Of a DNA stretch of 64,000 nucleotides, positions 57,171 to 64,000 are shown one piece after another. The position numbers and the translations under genes were made by a program. The notes beneath the pieces were generated by a model that was not told where the DNA came from, did not search any database, and saw only the letters and a program-made list of their open reading frames with translations. Numbering within the stretch: the first letter of the stretch is position 1; the number at the start of each line of letters is the position of its first letter. Source of the stretch: Diaphorobacter caeni (GTDB lineage: Bacteria; Pseudomonadota; Gammaproteobacteria; Burkholderiales; Burkholderiaceae_C); the NCBI RefSeq assembly GCF_015354245.1, contig NZ_JADKYZ010000007.1:186001-250000 (forward strand), read 5' to 3'.

Positions 57171-59756
57171 ATGTTGAAAGCCTACCGTGACCATGTGGCC
57201 GAGCGCGCCGCATTGGGCATTCCCCCACTGCCATTGGACGCCAAGCAGACCGCCGAACTGATCGAGCTGATCAAGAACCCGCCCGCTGGCGAAGACGCGT
57301 TCCTGCTGGACCTGCTGACCCACCGCGTTCCACCGGGCGTGGATGATGCGGCCAAGGTCAAGGCATCGTTTCTGGCCGCTGTGGCGCATGGTGAGGTCAA
57401 GGTTGCGCTGATCTCCAAGTCCAAGGCCACCGAGCTGCTGGGCACCATGGTGGGCGGCTACAACGTGCACCCCCTGATCGAGCTGCTGGACGACGCAGAA
57501 GTCGCCGGCGTGGCCGCTGACGCGCTCAAGAAGACGCTGCTGATGTTCGACTTCTTCAACGACGTGGCTGCCAAGGCCAAGGGCGGCAACGCCAAGGCCA
57601 AGGAAGTGATGCAGAGCTGGGCCGACGCCGAGTGGTTCACTTCGCGTCCTGAAGTCGAAAAGACGATCACCGTCACCGTCTTCAAGGTGCCCGGCGAAAC
57701 CAACACCGACGATCTGTCGCCCGCTCCCGACGCATGGAGCCGTCCCGACATTCCGCTGCACTACCTGGCGATGCTCAAGAACACGCGTCCTGACGCGGCG
57801 TTCAAGCCCGAGGAAGACGGCAAGCGCGGCCCGATGCAGTTCATCGACGACCTGAAGAAGAAGGGCCACCTCGTGGCCTACGTGGGCGACGTGGTCGGCA
57901 CCGGTTCTTCGCGCAAGTCCGCCACCAACTCCATCATCTGGGCAACCGGCATGGACATTCCGTTCGTGCCCAACAAGCGCTTCGGCGGCGTGACGCTCGG
58001 CGGCAAGATCGCTCCGATCTTCTTCAACACGCAGGAAGACTCGGGCGCGCTGCCCATCGAAGTGGACGTCTCCAAGCTCGACATGGGCGACGTGATCGAC
58101 ATCTACCCCTACGAAGGCAAGATCGAGAAGAGCGGCGCCAAGGTCGCTGACTTCTCGCTGAAGTCCGACGTGCTGCTCGACGAAGTGCAGGCGGGTGGCC
58201 GCATCAACCTGATCATTGGCCGCTCGCTGACCGCCAAGGCCCGCGAAGCGCTGGGTCTGCCTGCATCGAACGCGTTCCGCCTGCCACAGGCGCCCGCCGC
58301 TTCCAAGGCTGGCTTCACGCTGGCACAGAAGATGGTCGGCCGCGCCGTCGGTCTGCCGGAAGGTCAGGGCGTTCGCCCCGGCACGTACTGCGAGCCACGC
58401 ATGACCACGGTCGGTTCGCAAGACACGACTGGCCCGATGACCCGCGACGAGCTGAAGGACCTGGCTTGCCTGGGCTTCTCTGCCGACCTCGTGATGCAAT
58501 CGTTCTGCCACACCGCTGCCTACCCCAAGCCGGTGGACGTGAAGACCCACCGCGAACTGCCCCAGTTCATCTCCAACCGCGGCGGCGTGGCCCTGCGTCC
58601 GGGCGACGGCGTGATCCACAGCTGGCTCAACCGCCTGCTGCTGCCCGACACCGTCGGCACCGGTGGTGACTCGCACACCCGTTTCCCGATCGGCATCTCG
58701 TTCCCCGCTGGCTCCGGCCTCGTGGCGTTCGGTGCCGCGACCGGCGTGATGCCTCTGGACATGCCTGAATCCGTGCTGGTGCGCTTCAAGGGCGAAATGC
58801 AGCCCGGCGTGACCCTGCGCGATCTGGTGCACGCAATCCCGCTGTACGGCATCAAGCAAGGTCTGCTGACCGTTGCCAAGGCTGGCAAGATCAACGAATT
58901 CTCGGGTCGCATCCTGGAAATCGAAGGCCTGCCGGACCTGAAGGTCGAACAGGCGTTCGAGCTCTCCGACGCATCGGCCGAGCGTTCCGCCGCCGGTTGC
59001 ACGATCAAGCTCAACCCCGACACCATCGCCGAGTACCTGCGCTCGAACATCGTTCTGATGAAGAACATGATCGCCGACGGCTACGAAGACGCCAAGACGC
59101 TGCAGCGTCGCATCGAGAAGGTCGAAGCCTGGCTGGCCAAGCCCGACCTGCTGTCGGCTGACAAGGACGCCGAGTACGCGCACATCATCGAGATCGATCT
59201 GGCCGACATCAAGGAACCGATCGTCTGCTGCCCGAACGATCCTGACGACGCCAAGTACCTGTCCGAAGTCGCCGGCACCAAGATCGACGAAGCTTTCATC
59301 GGTTCGTGCATGACCAACATCGGCCACTTCCGCGCTGCAGCCAAGCTGCTGGGCGGCAAGCGCGACATTCCGGTCAAGCTGTGGGTGGCACCGCCCACCA
59401 AGATGGACCAGAACGAGCTGATCAAGGAAGGCCACTACGCTGCATTCGGCACCGCCGGCGCGCGTACCGAAATGCCCGGCTGCTCGCTGTGCATGGGCAA
59501 CCAGGCGCAAGTGCGTGAAGGCGCAACGGTCATCTCCACGTCGACCCGCAACTTCCCGAACCGTCTGGGCAAGAACACCAATGTGTACCTTGGCTCCGCC
59601 GAACTGGCCGCGATCGCATCGCGTCTGGGCAAGCTGCCAAGCAAGGAAGAATACCTGGCTGAAATGGGCGTGATCGACGCCGACAAGGCCAGCGTCTACC
59701 GCTACATGAACTTCGACCAGATCGAAGAGTACGCGGAAGTGGCCGCCAAGGTCTGA
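57171..59756 (+). CDS. acnB: Aconitate hydratase B / 2-methylisocitrate dehydratase
   Basis: 861-residue AcnB-type aconitase converting citrate to isocitrate, and usually also acting in the methylcitrate cycle. The N-terminal HEAT-like domain ([17 protein letters not shown]) comes first, then the swivel domain with [14 protein letters not shown] and [20 protein letters not shown]. The catalytic core carries the 4Fe-4S ligands [12 protein letters not shown] and [13 protein letters not shown] near the C-terminus, with [19 protein letters not shown] upstream of them. GGAG precedes the ATG. A strong terminator follows. Confidence 0.97.
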   Translation: MLKAYRDHVAERAALGIPPLPLDAKQTAELIELIKNPPAGEDAFLLDLLTHRVPPGVDDAAKVKASFLAAVAHGEVKVALISKSKATELLGTMVGGYNVHPLIELLDDAEVAGVAADALKKTLLMFDFFNDVAAKAKGGNAKAKEVMQSWADAEWFTSRPEVEKTITVTVFKVPGETNTDDLSPAPDAWSRPDIPLHYLAMLKNTRPDAAFKPEEDGKRGPMQFIDDLKKKGHLVAYVGDVVGTGSSRKSATNSIIWATGMDIPFVPNKRFGGVTLGGKIAPIFFNTQEDSGALPIEVDVSKLDMGDVIDIYPYEGKIEKSGAKVADFSLKSDVLLDEVQAGGRINLIIGRSLTAKAREALGLPASNAFRLPQAPAASKAGFTLAQKMVGRAVGLPEGQGVRPGTYCEPRMTTVGSQDTTGPMTRDELKDLACLGFSADLVMQSFCHTAAYPKPVDVKTHRELPQFISNRGGVALRPGDGVIHSWLNRLLLPDTVGTGGDSHTRFPIGISFPAGSGLVAFGAATGVMPLDMPESVLVRFKGEMQPGVTLRDLVHAIPLYGIKQGLLTVAKAGKINEFSGRILEIEGLPDLKVEQAFELSDASAERSAAGCTIKLNPDTIAEYLRSNIVLMKNMIADGYEDAKTLQRRIEKVEAWLAKPDLLSADKDAEYAHIIEIDLADIKEPIVCCPNDPDDAKYLSEVAGTKIDEAFIGSCMTNIGHFRAAAKLLGGKRDIPVKLWVAPPTKMDQNELIKEGHYAAFGTAGARTEMPGCSLCMGNQAQVREGATVISTSTRNFPNRLGKNTNVYLGSAELAAIASRLGKLPSKEEYLAEMGVIDADKASVYRYMNFDQIEEYAEVAAKV

Positions 59757-59795
59757 GCCTGCTGAGGCCCCTGCGTGGGCCCTCAGGCGCAAAGC

Positions 59796-59822
59796 AAAAA
59801 ACCCGCCAAGGCGGGTTTTTTG
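59796..59822 (+). terminator. Terminator after acnB
   Basis: Stem AAAAACCCGC / GCGGGTTTTT with a CAAG loop and a T-run, 40 bases beyond the stop. A second GC-rich inverted repeat (59762-59786) precedes it. Confidence 0.88.
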
Positions 59823-59880
59823 TTGCCCGCTTCGCGGAAGAAGCGGTGCGCTGAGGGGCGGGCGGAGAGGTGCCGCAGAC

Positions 59881-60174
59881 TCAACTCATGCGCACATCGA
59901 AATACGCTTCCTCCACCGAAATTCCCTGAAACCCCGCCTGCCTGGCCTTGTCGAAGGCCTTGAGCCAGGTGCGGGCCAGTCGTTCCTGCTCCTGATTGAT
60001 CTCTCCGCCTTCGGCCGCGTCGGCATATGCACGCCATGAATCCAGCATGCTCTGCTCGTCTGGAAAGAATTTCTCGATTTCGCGCTGGAACCGGGCCTCT
60101 GCGCGCTCTTTCAGGGAAAGGTCGATACCGGTGCAGTCCTGCAGGGTGACTTCGATGACGATGGCTACTTCCAT
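59881..60174 (-). CDS. Small hypothetical protein, probably SOS-regulated
   Basis: 97-residue acidic, mainly helical protein (MEVAIVIEVTLQDCTG...) with no family I recognise; blocks include KERAEARFQREIEKFF and FQGISVEEAYFDVRM. No signal peptide. Start 60174 is preferred to an in-frame ATG at 60216 because a LexA-like site (60187-60202) would otherwise fall inside the gene. Three LexA-type sites lie within 73 bases upstream. It converges with acnB. Confidence 0.6.
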   Translation of the reverse strand: MEVAIVIEVTLQDCTGIDLSLKERAEARFQREIEKFFPDEQSMLDSWRAYADAAEGGEINQEQERLARTWLKAFDKARQAGFQGISVEEAYFDVRMS

Positions 60175-60186
60175 GGTTTTGAAACA

Positions 60187-60259
60187 CTGGTTGAATAAAC
60201 AGTATTCAGTATCCATGGTTACTGTTGTTTTGTACAGTAAATTCTGTATTCTGATGCAG
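60187..60259. promoter_or_regulatory. Cluster of three LexA-like boxes
   Basis: Perfect CTGT-N8-ACAG at 60222-60237, flanked by two sites with one mismatched end each: CTGG-N8-ACAG at 60187-60202 and CTGT-N8-GCAG at 60244-60259. They precede the small gene on the minus strand. The membrane-anchored gene on the plus strand starts 200 bases further on, so the minus-strand gene is the nearer target. Confidence 0.65.
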
Positions 60260-60463
60260 ACTCAATTCCGACCTGACCATCAGGTTGGGTACACTTTGCA
60301 ACGAGTTGCGACATGTCCCGCTGATTTTCGAGCGTGAAAAGGCCCATGCTGCTTCGCCCGCAAGTGGACGCGAAGCGGCTTGTGCGCTGACGTGTCGCTC
60401 GCGTTTTTGCCTTCGCCTCGCCGTGACCCAGTCCGCTTCGCGGCGCGCGGCCGTTTCCCGTTC

Positions 60464-61828
60464 ATGCAGCTTCCCCTGAATTTCGTTGCCCGGCAGAGCA
60501 TCTGGGCTCTGGACCATGATGCCGACCCGGTGTTCCTCAAGCATGCCTCGCGCAGACTGAGGGCGCTGCTCACGCTGGACTTTTCGGCCGCGAGCGTGTC
60601 GCGCATCCAGCATTGGCTGGACAGGCAGCGCACCCTGCGCGTGCAGGCCGGGCGGGCGCTCTACGAGCACGCGCAGGACGGTGACACGTTGATGCTGCTG
60701 AGCTTCTATCTGGCCGAGTGGATGGGCCGCTGCGTGGGATCGCCGCCGTCATGGTCCCTCTTGGCGCTGGAGTCTGGATCACGGACCTGCGTCGTCCACT
60801 TTCCCGAGGACCATGCGAGCGGCCTTGGCATGATCAAGCTGCCGGGCATCGTTGCCCATGTCTGGACGACCGAGGGTGCCGATCTTGCTGCGTCGCTGAC
60901 CCAGCTCATTGCGCCCATCGACCTGCGGGCGCTTGACCGTTCCGCGCAGCCGCTGAAACCGCTGCGCGCGGATCGCGACACCGCTTTCCACGAACGTGCA
61001 CATGCGCTCGATCCCGTCACGCGCTCCGCCATGTGGAGCGCGCGGCTGCCGATGCTGGAGCCTGGCGATCCGCTGTCGGACTACTTCGCCGCTCAGCGCG
61101 AGCTTTTCGAGCGCGGCAATTTCACCTGCGGTGGCGTGATCCAGGCGCACGCCGACCTGTTCAAACCGGAATATGTGGGCTTGCGCGTCGCCGAGGTCGT
61201 GTATGACCCGGCGAACCTGCTGCGCTATGACGATGTGCAGGCCATCGCCAAGGTGCTGCGGCAGTGGGGCGAAGCGAAGAACGCGGAGGGGGTGCCGCCG
61301 GAGGCGCTGGCCGTTCGGGCCCATCTGCGTTCGGGCACCTCGCGCATGCTCTCCGAAGAACTGCCGCTGGCACTCTTCGGTTATCCGCTTCGGATCTGCA
61401 GCATCTGGGTCGATCAGGAGCATCTGCCGGATGGCATGCTGTCGTACAAAGGCGTTCCACTGGTGATTGCGCCCGAAGTCAGCCGCCACGCCAAGCTGTT
61501 GCCGCATCAGGCATGGTCGGCTGAATTCAGGGAGGACTGGCTGAGCGCGGGGCAGGAGCGTCTTGGCAGGCGCCACTCCATCACCGACATGATGGCCGAG
61601 GCCCGCGAGCAATCCCGCCAGATCGCCGTGCGCCTGCTCATGGCGGAGCTGGGGCAGCCGGCGGTTGCGCAGACTCATATGGATGCCGGTGTACATGCCG
61701 ATGCGCCTGCTGACGTTCCGGCTCCCGCAACTGCGCGGGTTTCGGGCCTTTCCTTGAAGTTCACTGCCATCGCTCTTGCTGCCATGCTGCTGGGATTCAT
61801 TGCCATCTGGCTGGTGACGTCAAGCTGA
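60464..61828 (+). CDS. Hypothetical protein with C-terminal membrane anchor
   Basis: 454-residue protein of unknown function. The large soluble part has no signal peptide or catalytic motif that I recognise; notable stretches are IWALDHDADPVFLKHAS and YDPANLLRYDDVQAIAKVL. It is followed by an Ala/Pro-rich linker (about 405-425) and one terminal helix FTAIALAAMLLGFIAIWLV with only three residues after it. This fits a tail-anchored, cytoplasm-facing protein. The start at 60464 (MQLPLNFVARQ) is the first ATG with plausible content; the frame is open from 60380. Confidence 0.65.
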   Translation: MQLPLNFVARQSIWALDHDADPVFLKHASRRLRALLTLDFSAASVSRIQHWLDRQRTLRVQAGRALYEHAQDGDTLMLLSFYLAEWMGRCVGSPPSWSLLALESGSRTCVVHFPEDHASGLGMIKLPGIVAHVWTTEGADLAASLTQLIAPIDLRALDRSAQPLKPLRADRDTAFHERAHALDPVTRSAMWSARLPMLEPGDPLSDYFAAQRELFERGNFTCGGVIQAHADLFKPEYVGLRVAEVVYDPANLLRYDDVQAIAKVLRQWGEAKNAEGVPPEALAVRAHLRSGTSRMLSEELPLALFGYPLRICSIWVDQEHLPDGMLSYKGVPLVIAPEVSRHAKLLPHQAWSAEFREDWLSAGQERLGRRHSITDMMAEAREQSRQIAVRLLMAELGQPAVAQTHMDAGVHADAPADVPAPATARVSGLSLKFTAIALAAMLLGFIAIWLVTSS

Positions 61829-61860
61829 AGATCACTGATCAGTTTACTTTGTAACAATCG

Positions 61861-61889
61861 TTCACTTTTAAGAAGCCTTTGGATACAAT
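61861..61889 (+). promoter_or_regulatory. Sigma70-like promoter
   Basis: TTCACT (61861-61866), 17-base spacer, TACAAT (61884-61889). It points towards a 33-codon frame whose ATG is at 61901. Confidence 0.4.
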
Positions 61890-61900
61890 TGCGTCATCAG

Positions 61901-62002
61901 ATGAACACCGCGAGCTTGTCGCGGACTTCCACCATGAACTCGTTGAACAAATGCAAGGCGCTGCTGGTTTCCGCTTGGGATCACTTCGTCCAGTGGCTCT
62001 GA
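61901..62002 (+). CDS. Possible small protein (33 residues)
   Basis: Short frame MNTASLSRTSTMNSLNKCKA and then LLVSAWDHFVQWL, ending at TGA 62000-62002, right behind a good promoter-like sequence. There is no clear ribosome site, and transcription would begin only a few bases before the ATG, so a leaderless message or a small RNA are alternatives. No homologue known to me. Confidence 0.25.
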   Translation: MNTASLSRTSTMNSLNKCKALLVSAWDHFVQWL

Positions 62003-62081
62003 CGTAGAGCGCATTCCCACAGATACGCCTGGCGTTTCGGGCTGGGGAACGCCACCAGCACTGCGGAGTGGGGCGAACCCG

Positions 62082-62993
62082 TCAGGCACTCAGGTCCGCA
62101 ATGGCTCTCTGCAGATGCCCCACGAGCGCCGTGACCAGTGGATTGGCCGGTGACTTGCGCCAGATGGCCAGCAGCTCCGACACGACGTGATCGCCGATGA
62201 ATGGCTTGAACGTCACGCGCGGCATGCCCACGCGCTGCAGCGAGGCGGGCACGATGGCCACGCCCTGGCCCAATGACACCAATGAAAGCACCGACAGCCA
62301 GTGCCGCACCTCGTGCCGGATCTCGGGTGCGAAACCATGCGTCTGGCAAATCTGGTAGATGCGCTGGTGGTAGAGCGGTGAGACCTGCGCGGAGAACAGG
62401 ATCAGTCGTTCGTTCTTGAGTTCCGCCAGATCGATGCGCGCGCAGGACTCGAGCGGATGGCCCTGCGGCAACGCGACCATGAAGGGTTCCTCCATCAGCA
62501 ACTGGCTGGCGATCTCGTCGGGCGTCTGCACCGAATGAACCAGCCCCAGATGAAGCCGCGCCTGCTGCAGCTCCTGCAGTTGCTCGCCGCTGTTGAGCTC
62601 GAGCATGTCGACCCGCACTTGCGGGTGCTGCGCTTGGAACGCTTCCAGCGCCTGCGGCACGCCGCGATAGAGACTGGAGCCCACGAATCCCACATGCAGA
62701 TGTCCGCGCACGCCGCGCGCGACGTCGGTGGTTTCCCGCACGGCCTGGCTGGTCAGCGACAGGATCTGCCGCGCGCGCGGCAGCAGATGATCCCCGGCGG
62801 CGGTGAGGCGCACTTCCTTGCTGTTGCGCTCGAACAGCTGGGCCTGCACCTGATCCTCGAGCTGCCGGATCGCCACGCTCAGCGGCGGTTGCGAGATGGA
62901 CAGGCGCATCGCTGCGCGCCCGAAGTGCAGTTCTTCGGCCAGTGCGACGAAATAGCGAAGCAGTCGTGTTTCGATCATCAGGGCGTCGATCAT
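62082..62993 (-). CDS. LysR-family transcriptional regulator
   Basis: LysR-type regulator of 303 residues. The winged HTH at residues 6-65 includes LRYFVALAEELHFGRAAMRL and SQPPLSVAIRQLEDQVQA, followed by RLTAAGDHLLPRARQIL. The effector domain contains GHLHVGFVGSSLYRGVP, GLVHSVQTPDEI and LVSLGQGVAIVPASL, the profile of the BenM/CatM-like branch of aromatic-catabolism regulators. It is divergent from an acyl-CoA dehydrogenase gene and may control it. Start 62993 or the ATG at 62978. Confidence 0.88.
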   Translation of the reverse strand: MIDALMIETRLLRYFVALAEELHFGRAAMRLSISQPPLSVAIRQLEDQVQAQLFERNSKEVRLTAAGDHLLPRARQILSLTSQAVRETTDVARGVRGHLHVGFVGSSLYRGVPQALEAFQAQHPQVRVDMLELNSGEQLQELQQARLHLGLVHSVQTPDEIASQLLMEEPFMVALPQGHPLESCARIDLAELKNERLILFSAQVSPLYHQRIYQICQTHGFAPEIRHEVRHWLSVLSLVSLGQGVAIVPASLQRVGMPRVTFKPFIGDHVVSELLAIWRKSPANPLVTALVGHLQRAIADLSA

Positions 62994-63157
62994 GCGGTGT
63001 GAGCGCAGACTTGATAATATCTAATAAATATTGAACAAGATTTTAATAATATTTGACGCGAATCATTGAGCGCGCTGAAATAGGAGTATGTGCAGTTGAG
63101 CGTGTTGGGGAATTGGTCGCAAGAGTCCCCGGACCCGCCAAACCGAAGGAGACAAGC

Positions 63158-64000
63158 ATGCAGGCGAGCGTCAAGAACGAATCGGCCCACCGCGTGGCTT
63201 CCGCCACCATTCAGCGCGCGCAGGATGCCGCGAACCTGCGCGACAGCAAGCCCGCCACAAGCAAGGCGCATCCGGTGCCGGATCGGCGCGGCGCGAACCT
63301 CTACGTGACCGACGGCCAGATGGAGTCGCTGCTCAAGCTCTATCTGCCCGAGGATCTGTTCCTGCATCTGCTGCCGCACTTCACGCGCATGGGTGAACTG
63401 GCGGGCGGACGGCTCGACGATCTGGCGGGCATTGCCGACAAGAATCCGCCTGCGCTCGAGCATCGCACCCGTTCGGGCGAGAACATCCAGCGCATCATCA
63501 AGCACCCGGCCTACGAAGAGATGGAGCGCGTCGCCTATGGAGAGTTCGGTCTGCAGGCGATGTCGCATCGCGAGGACATGCTGGGCTGGAAGGGCAAGCT
63601 GCCGCCCATCGTCAAGTACGCGCTGACCTATCTGTTCGTGCAGGCCGAGTTCGGGCTGTGTTGCCCGCTGTCGATGACCGACTCGCTGACCCGCACCCTC
63701 AAGAAATTCGGCAGGCCGGAGCTGCTCGAGAAGTATCTTCCGCAGTTGTTGTCGCTCGACTGGGATGAGCAGGCGCAGGGCGCCATGTTCATGACCGAAC
63801 AGGCTGCGGGCTCCGACATTTCGAACACGGCGACCATGGCCTACCCGAACGCCGACGGTTCGTGGCGGCTGGTGGGCGACAAGTGGTTCTGCTCGAATCC
63901 GGACGCCGAATTCGCGATGGTGCTGGCGCGCGTCGACGGCGATCCCGAGGGCATGAAGGGCATCTCGCTGTTTCTGCTGCCGCGCTATCTGGACGATGGC
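63158..64000 (+). CDS. Acyl-CoA dehydrogenase family protein (C-terminus outside window)
   Basis: Start ATG 63158 with GAAGGAG 7 bases upstream; open to the window end (281 codons). The N-terminal extension and large insert (NLYVTDGQMESLLKLYLP, LEHRTRSGENIQRIIKHP) indicate the AidB-like or large acyl-CoA dehydrogenase subgroup. The FAD/substrate region shows GAMFMTEQAAGSDISNT and WRLVGDKWFCSNPDAEFAMVLAR. It would oxidise an acyl-CoA thioester; the substrate is unknown. Divergent from a LysR regulator. Confidence 0.88.
   Translation, partial: MQASVKNESAHRVASATIQRAQDAANLRDSKPATSKAHPVPDRRGANLYVTDGQMESLLKLYLPEDLFLHLLPHFTRMGELAGGRLDDLAGIADKNPPALEHRTRSGENIQRIIKHPAYEEMERVAYGEFGLQAMSHREDMLGWKGKLPPIVKYALTYLFVQAEFGLCCPLSMTDSLTRTLKKFGRPELLEKYLPQLLSLDWDEQAQGAMFMTEQAAGSDISNTATMAYPNADGSWRLVGDKWFCSNPDAEFAMVLARVDGDPEGMKGISLFLLPRYLDDG

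Noticed and set aside
56811-59792. 993-codon open frame opposite acnB
   Set aside because: Shadow of acnB; low-information composition.

Overview
The window looks like chromosome of a high-GC betaproteobacterium in Burkholderiales, most likely Comamonadaceae (Comamonas/Delftia type). The evidence is the OmpR, poly-hydroxybutyrate dehydrogenase and RelA core genes, the TCA cluster sdhCDAB-sdhE-gltA next to GntR/mdh/acnB, the glutathione-dependent formaldehyde pathway and the overall codon usage. This placement is an inference from gene content, not from a database search.
Layout. 1-6180: core genes: ompR (cut by the window edge), a SIMPL-domain periplasmic protein, 3-hydroxybutyrate dehydrogenase, an alpha/beta hydrolase, relA and tRNA-Val(GAC). 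6181-12174: accessory block: a minus-strand Old Yellow Enzyme, SnoaL-like protein and luciferase-like monooxygenase cluster with a LysR regulator, 0.85 kb with no convincing gene, then a TetR regulator. 12335-21860: a tightly overlapping siderophore transport operon (two exporter-fold half ABC transporters, two FecCD permeases, ATPase, binding protein, TonB-dependent receptor). It is driven from a promoter that sits inside a TetR-type inverted repeat. 21861-22975: insertion sequence remnants. 22976-26417: a FecA-like receptor behind a Fur box, followed by a PepSY membrane protein. 26666-37405: an island bounded by related IS3 elements in opposite orientation and carrying a complete type I Zorya anti-phage operon (zorABCD). 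A small ribbon-helix-helix gene precedes zorA and overlaps it. 37660-43935: acyltransferase, rnk, a LexA-boxed radical SAM gene, formaldehyde detoxification (frmA, fghA) and a divergent GlxA-type regulator. 44032-47115: a large M66-type secreted metalloprotease lipoprotein. 47369-59756: a TCA-cycle supercluster (gltA, sdhE, sdhB, sdhA, sdhD, sdhC, GntR; divergently mdh, tam, a CoA-ester lyase, a small periplasmic protein, acnB). 59881-64000: a small gene behind three LexA-like sites, a C-terminally anchored hypothetical protein, a LysR regulator and the start of an acyl-CoA dehydrogenase.
How parts work together. Citrate synthase, aconitase B, malate dehydrogenase and succinate dehydrogenase with its flavinylation factor form one metabolic neighbourhood. 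Tam would remove trans-aconitate, the inhibitory by-product of aconitase. The iron region can move a ferric siderophore from the outer membrane to the cytoplasm, but no biosynthetic genes are present. The Zorya proteins form a MotAB-like membrane motor (ZorA, ZorB) with DNA-acting effectors (ZorC, ZorD).
The most interesting signal is upstream of zorA: a co-transcribed, translationally coupled ribbon-helix-helix protein, with a promoter whose -10 lies inside an imperfect inverted repeat. It looks like a self-regulated control module for Zorya.
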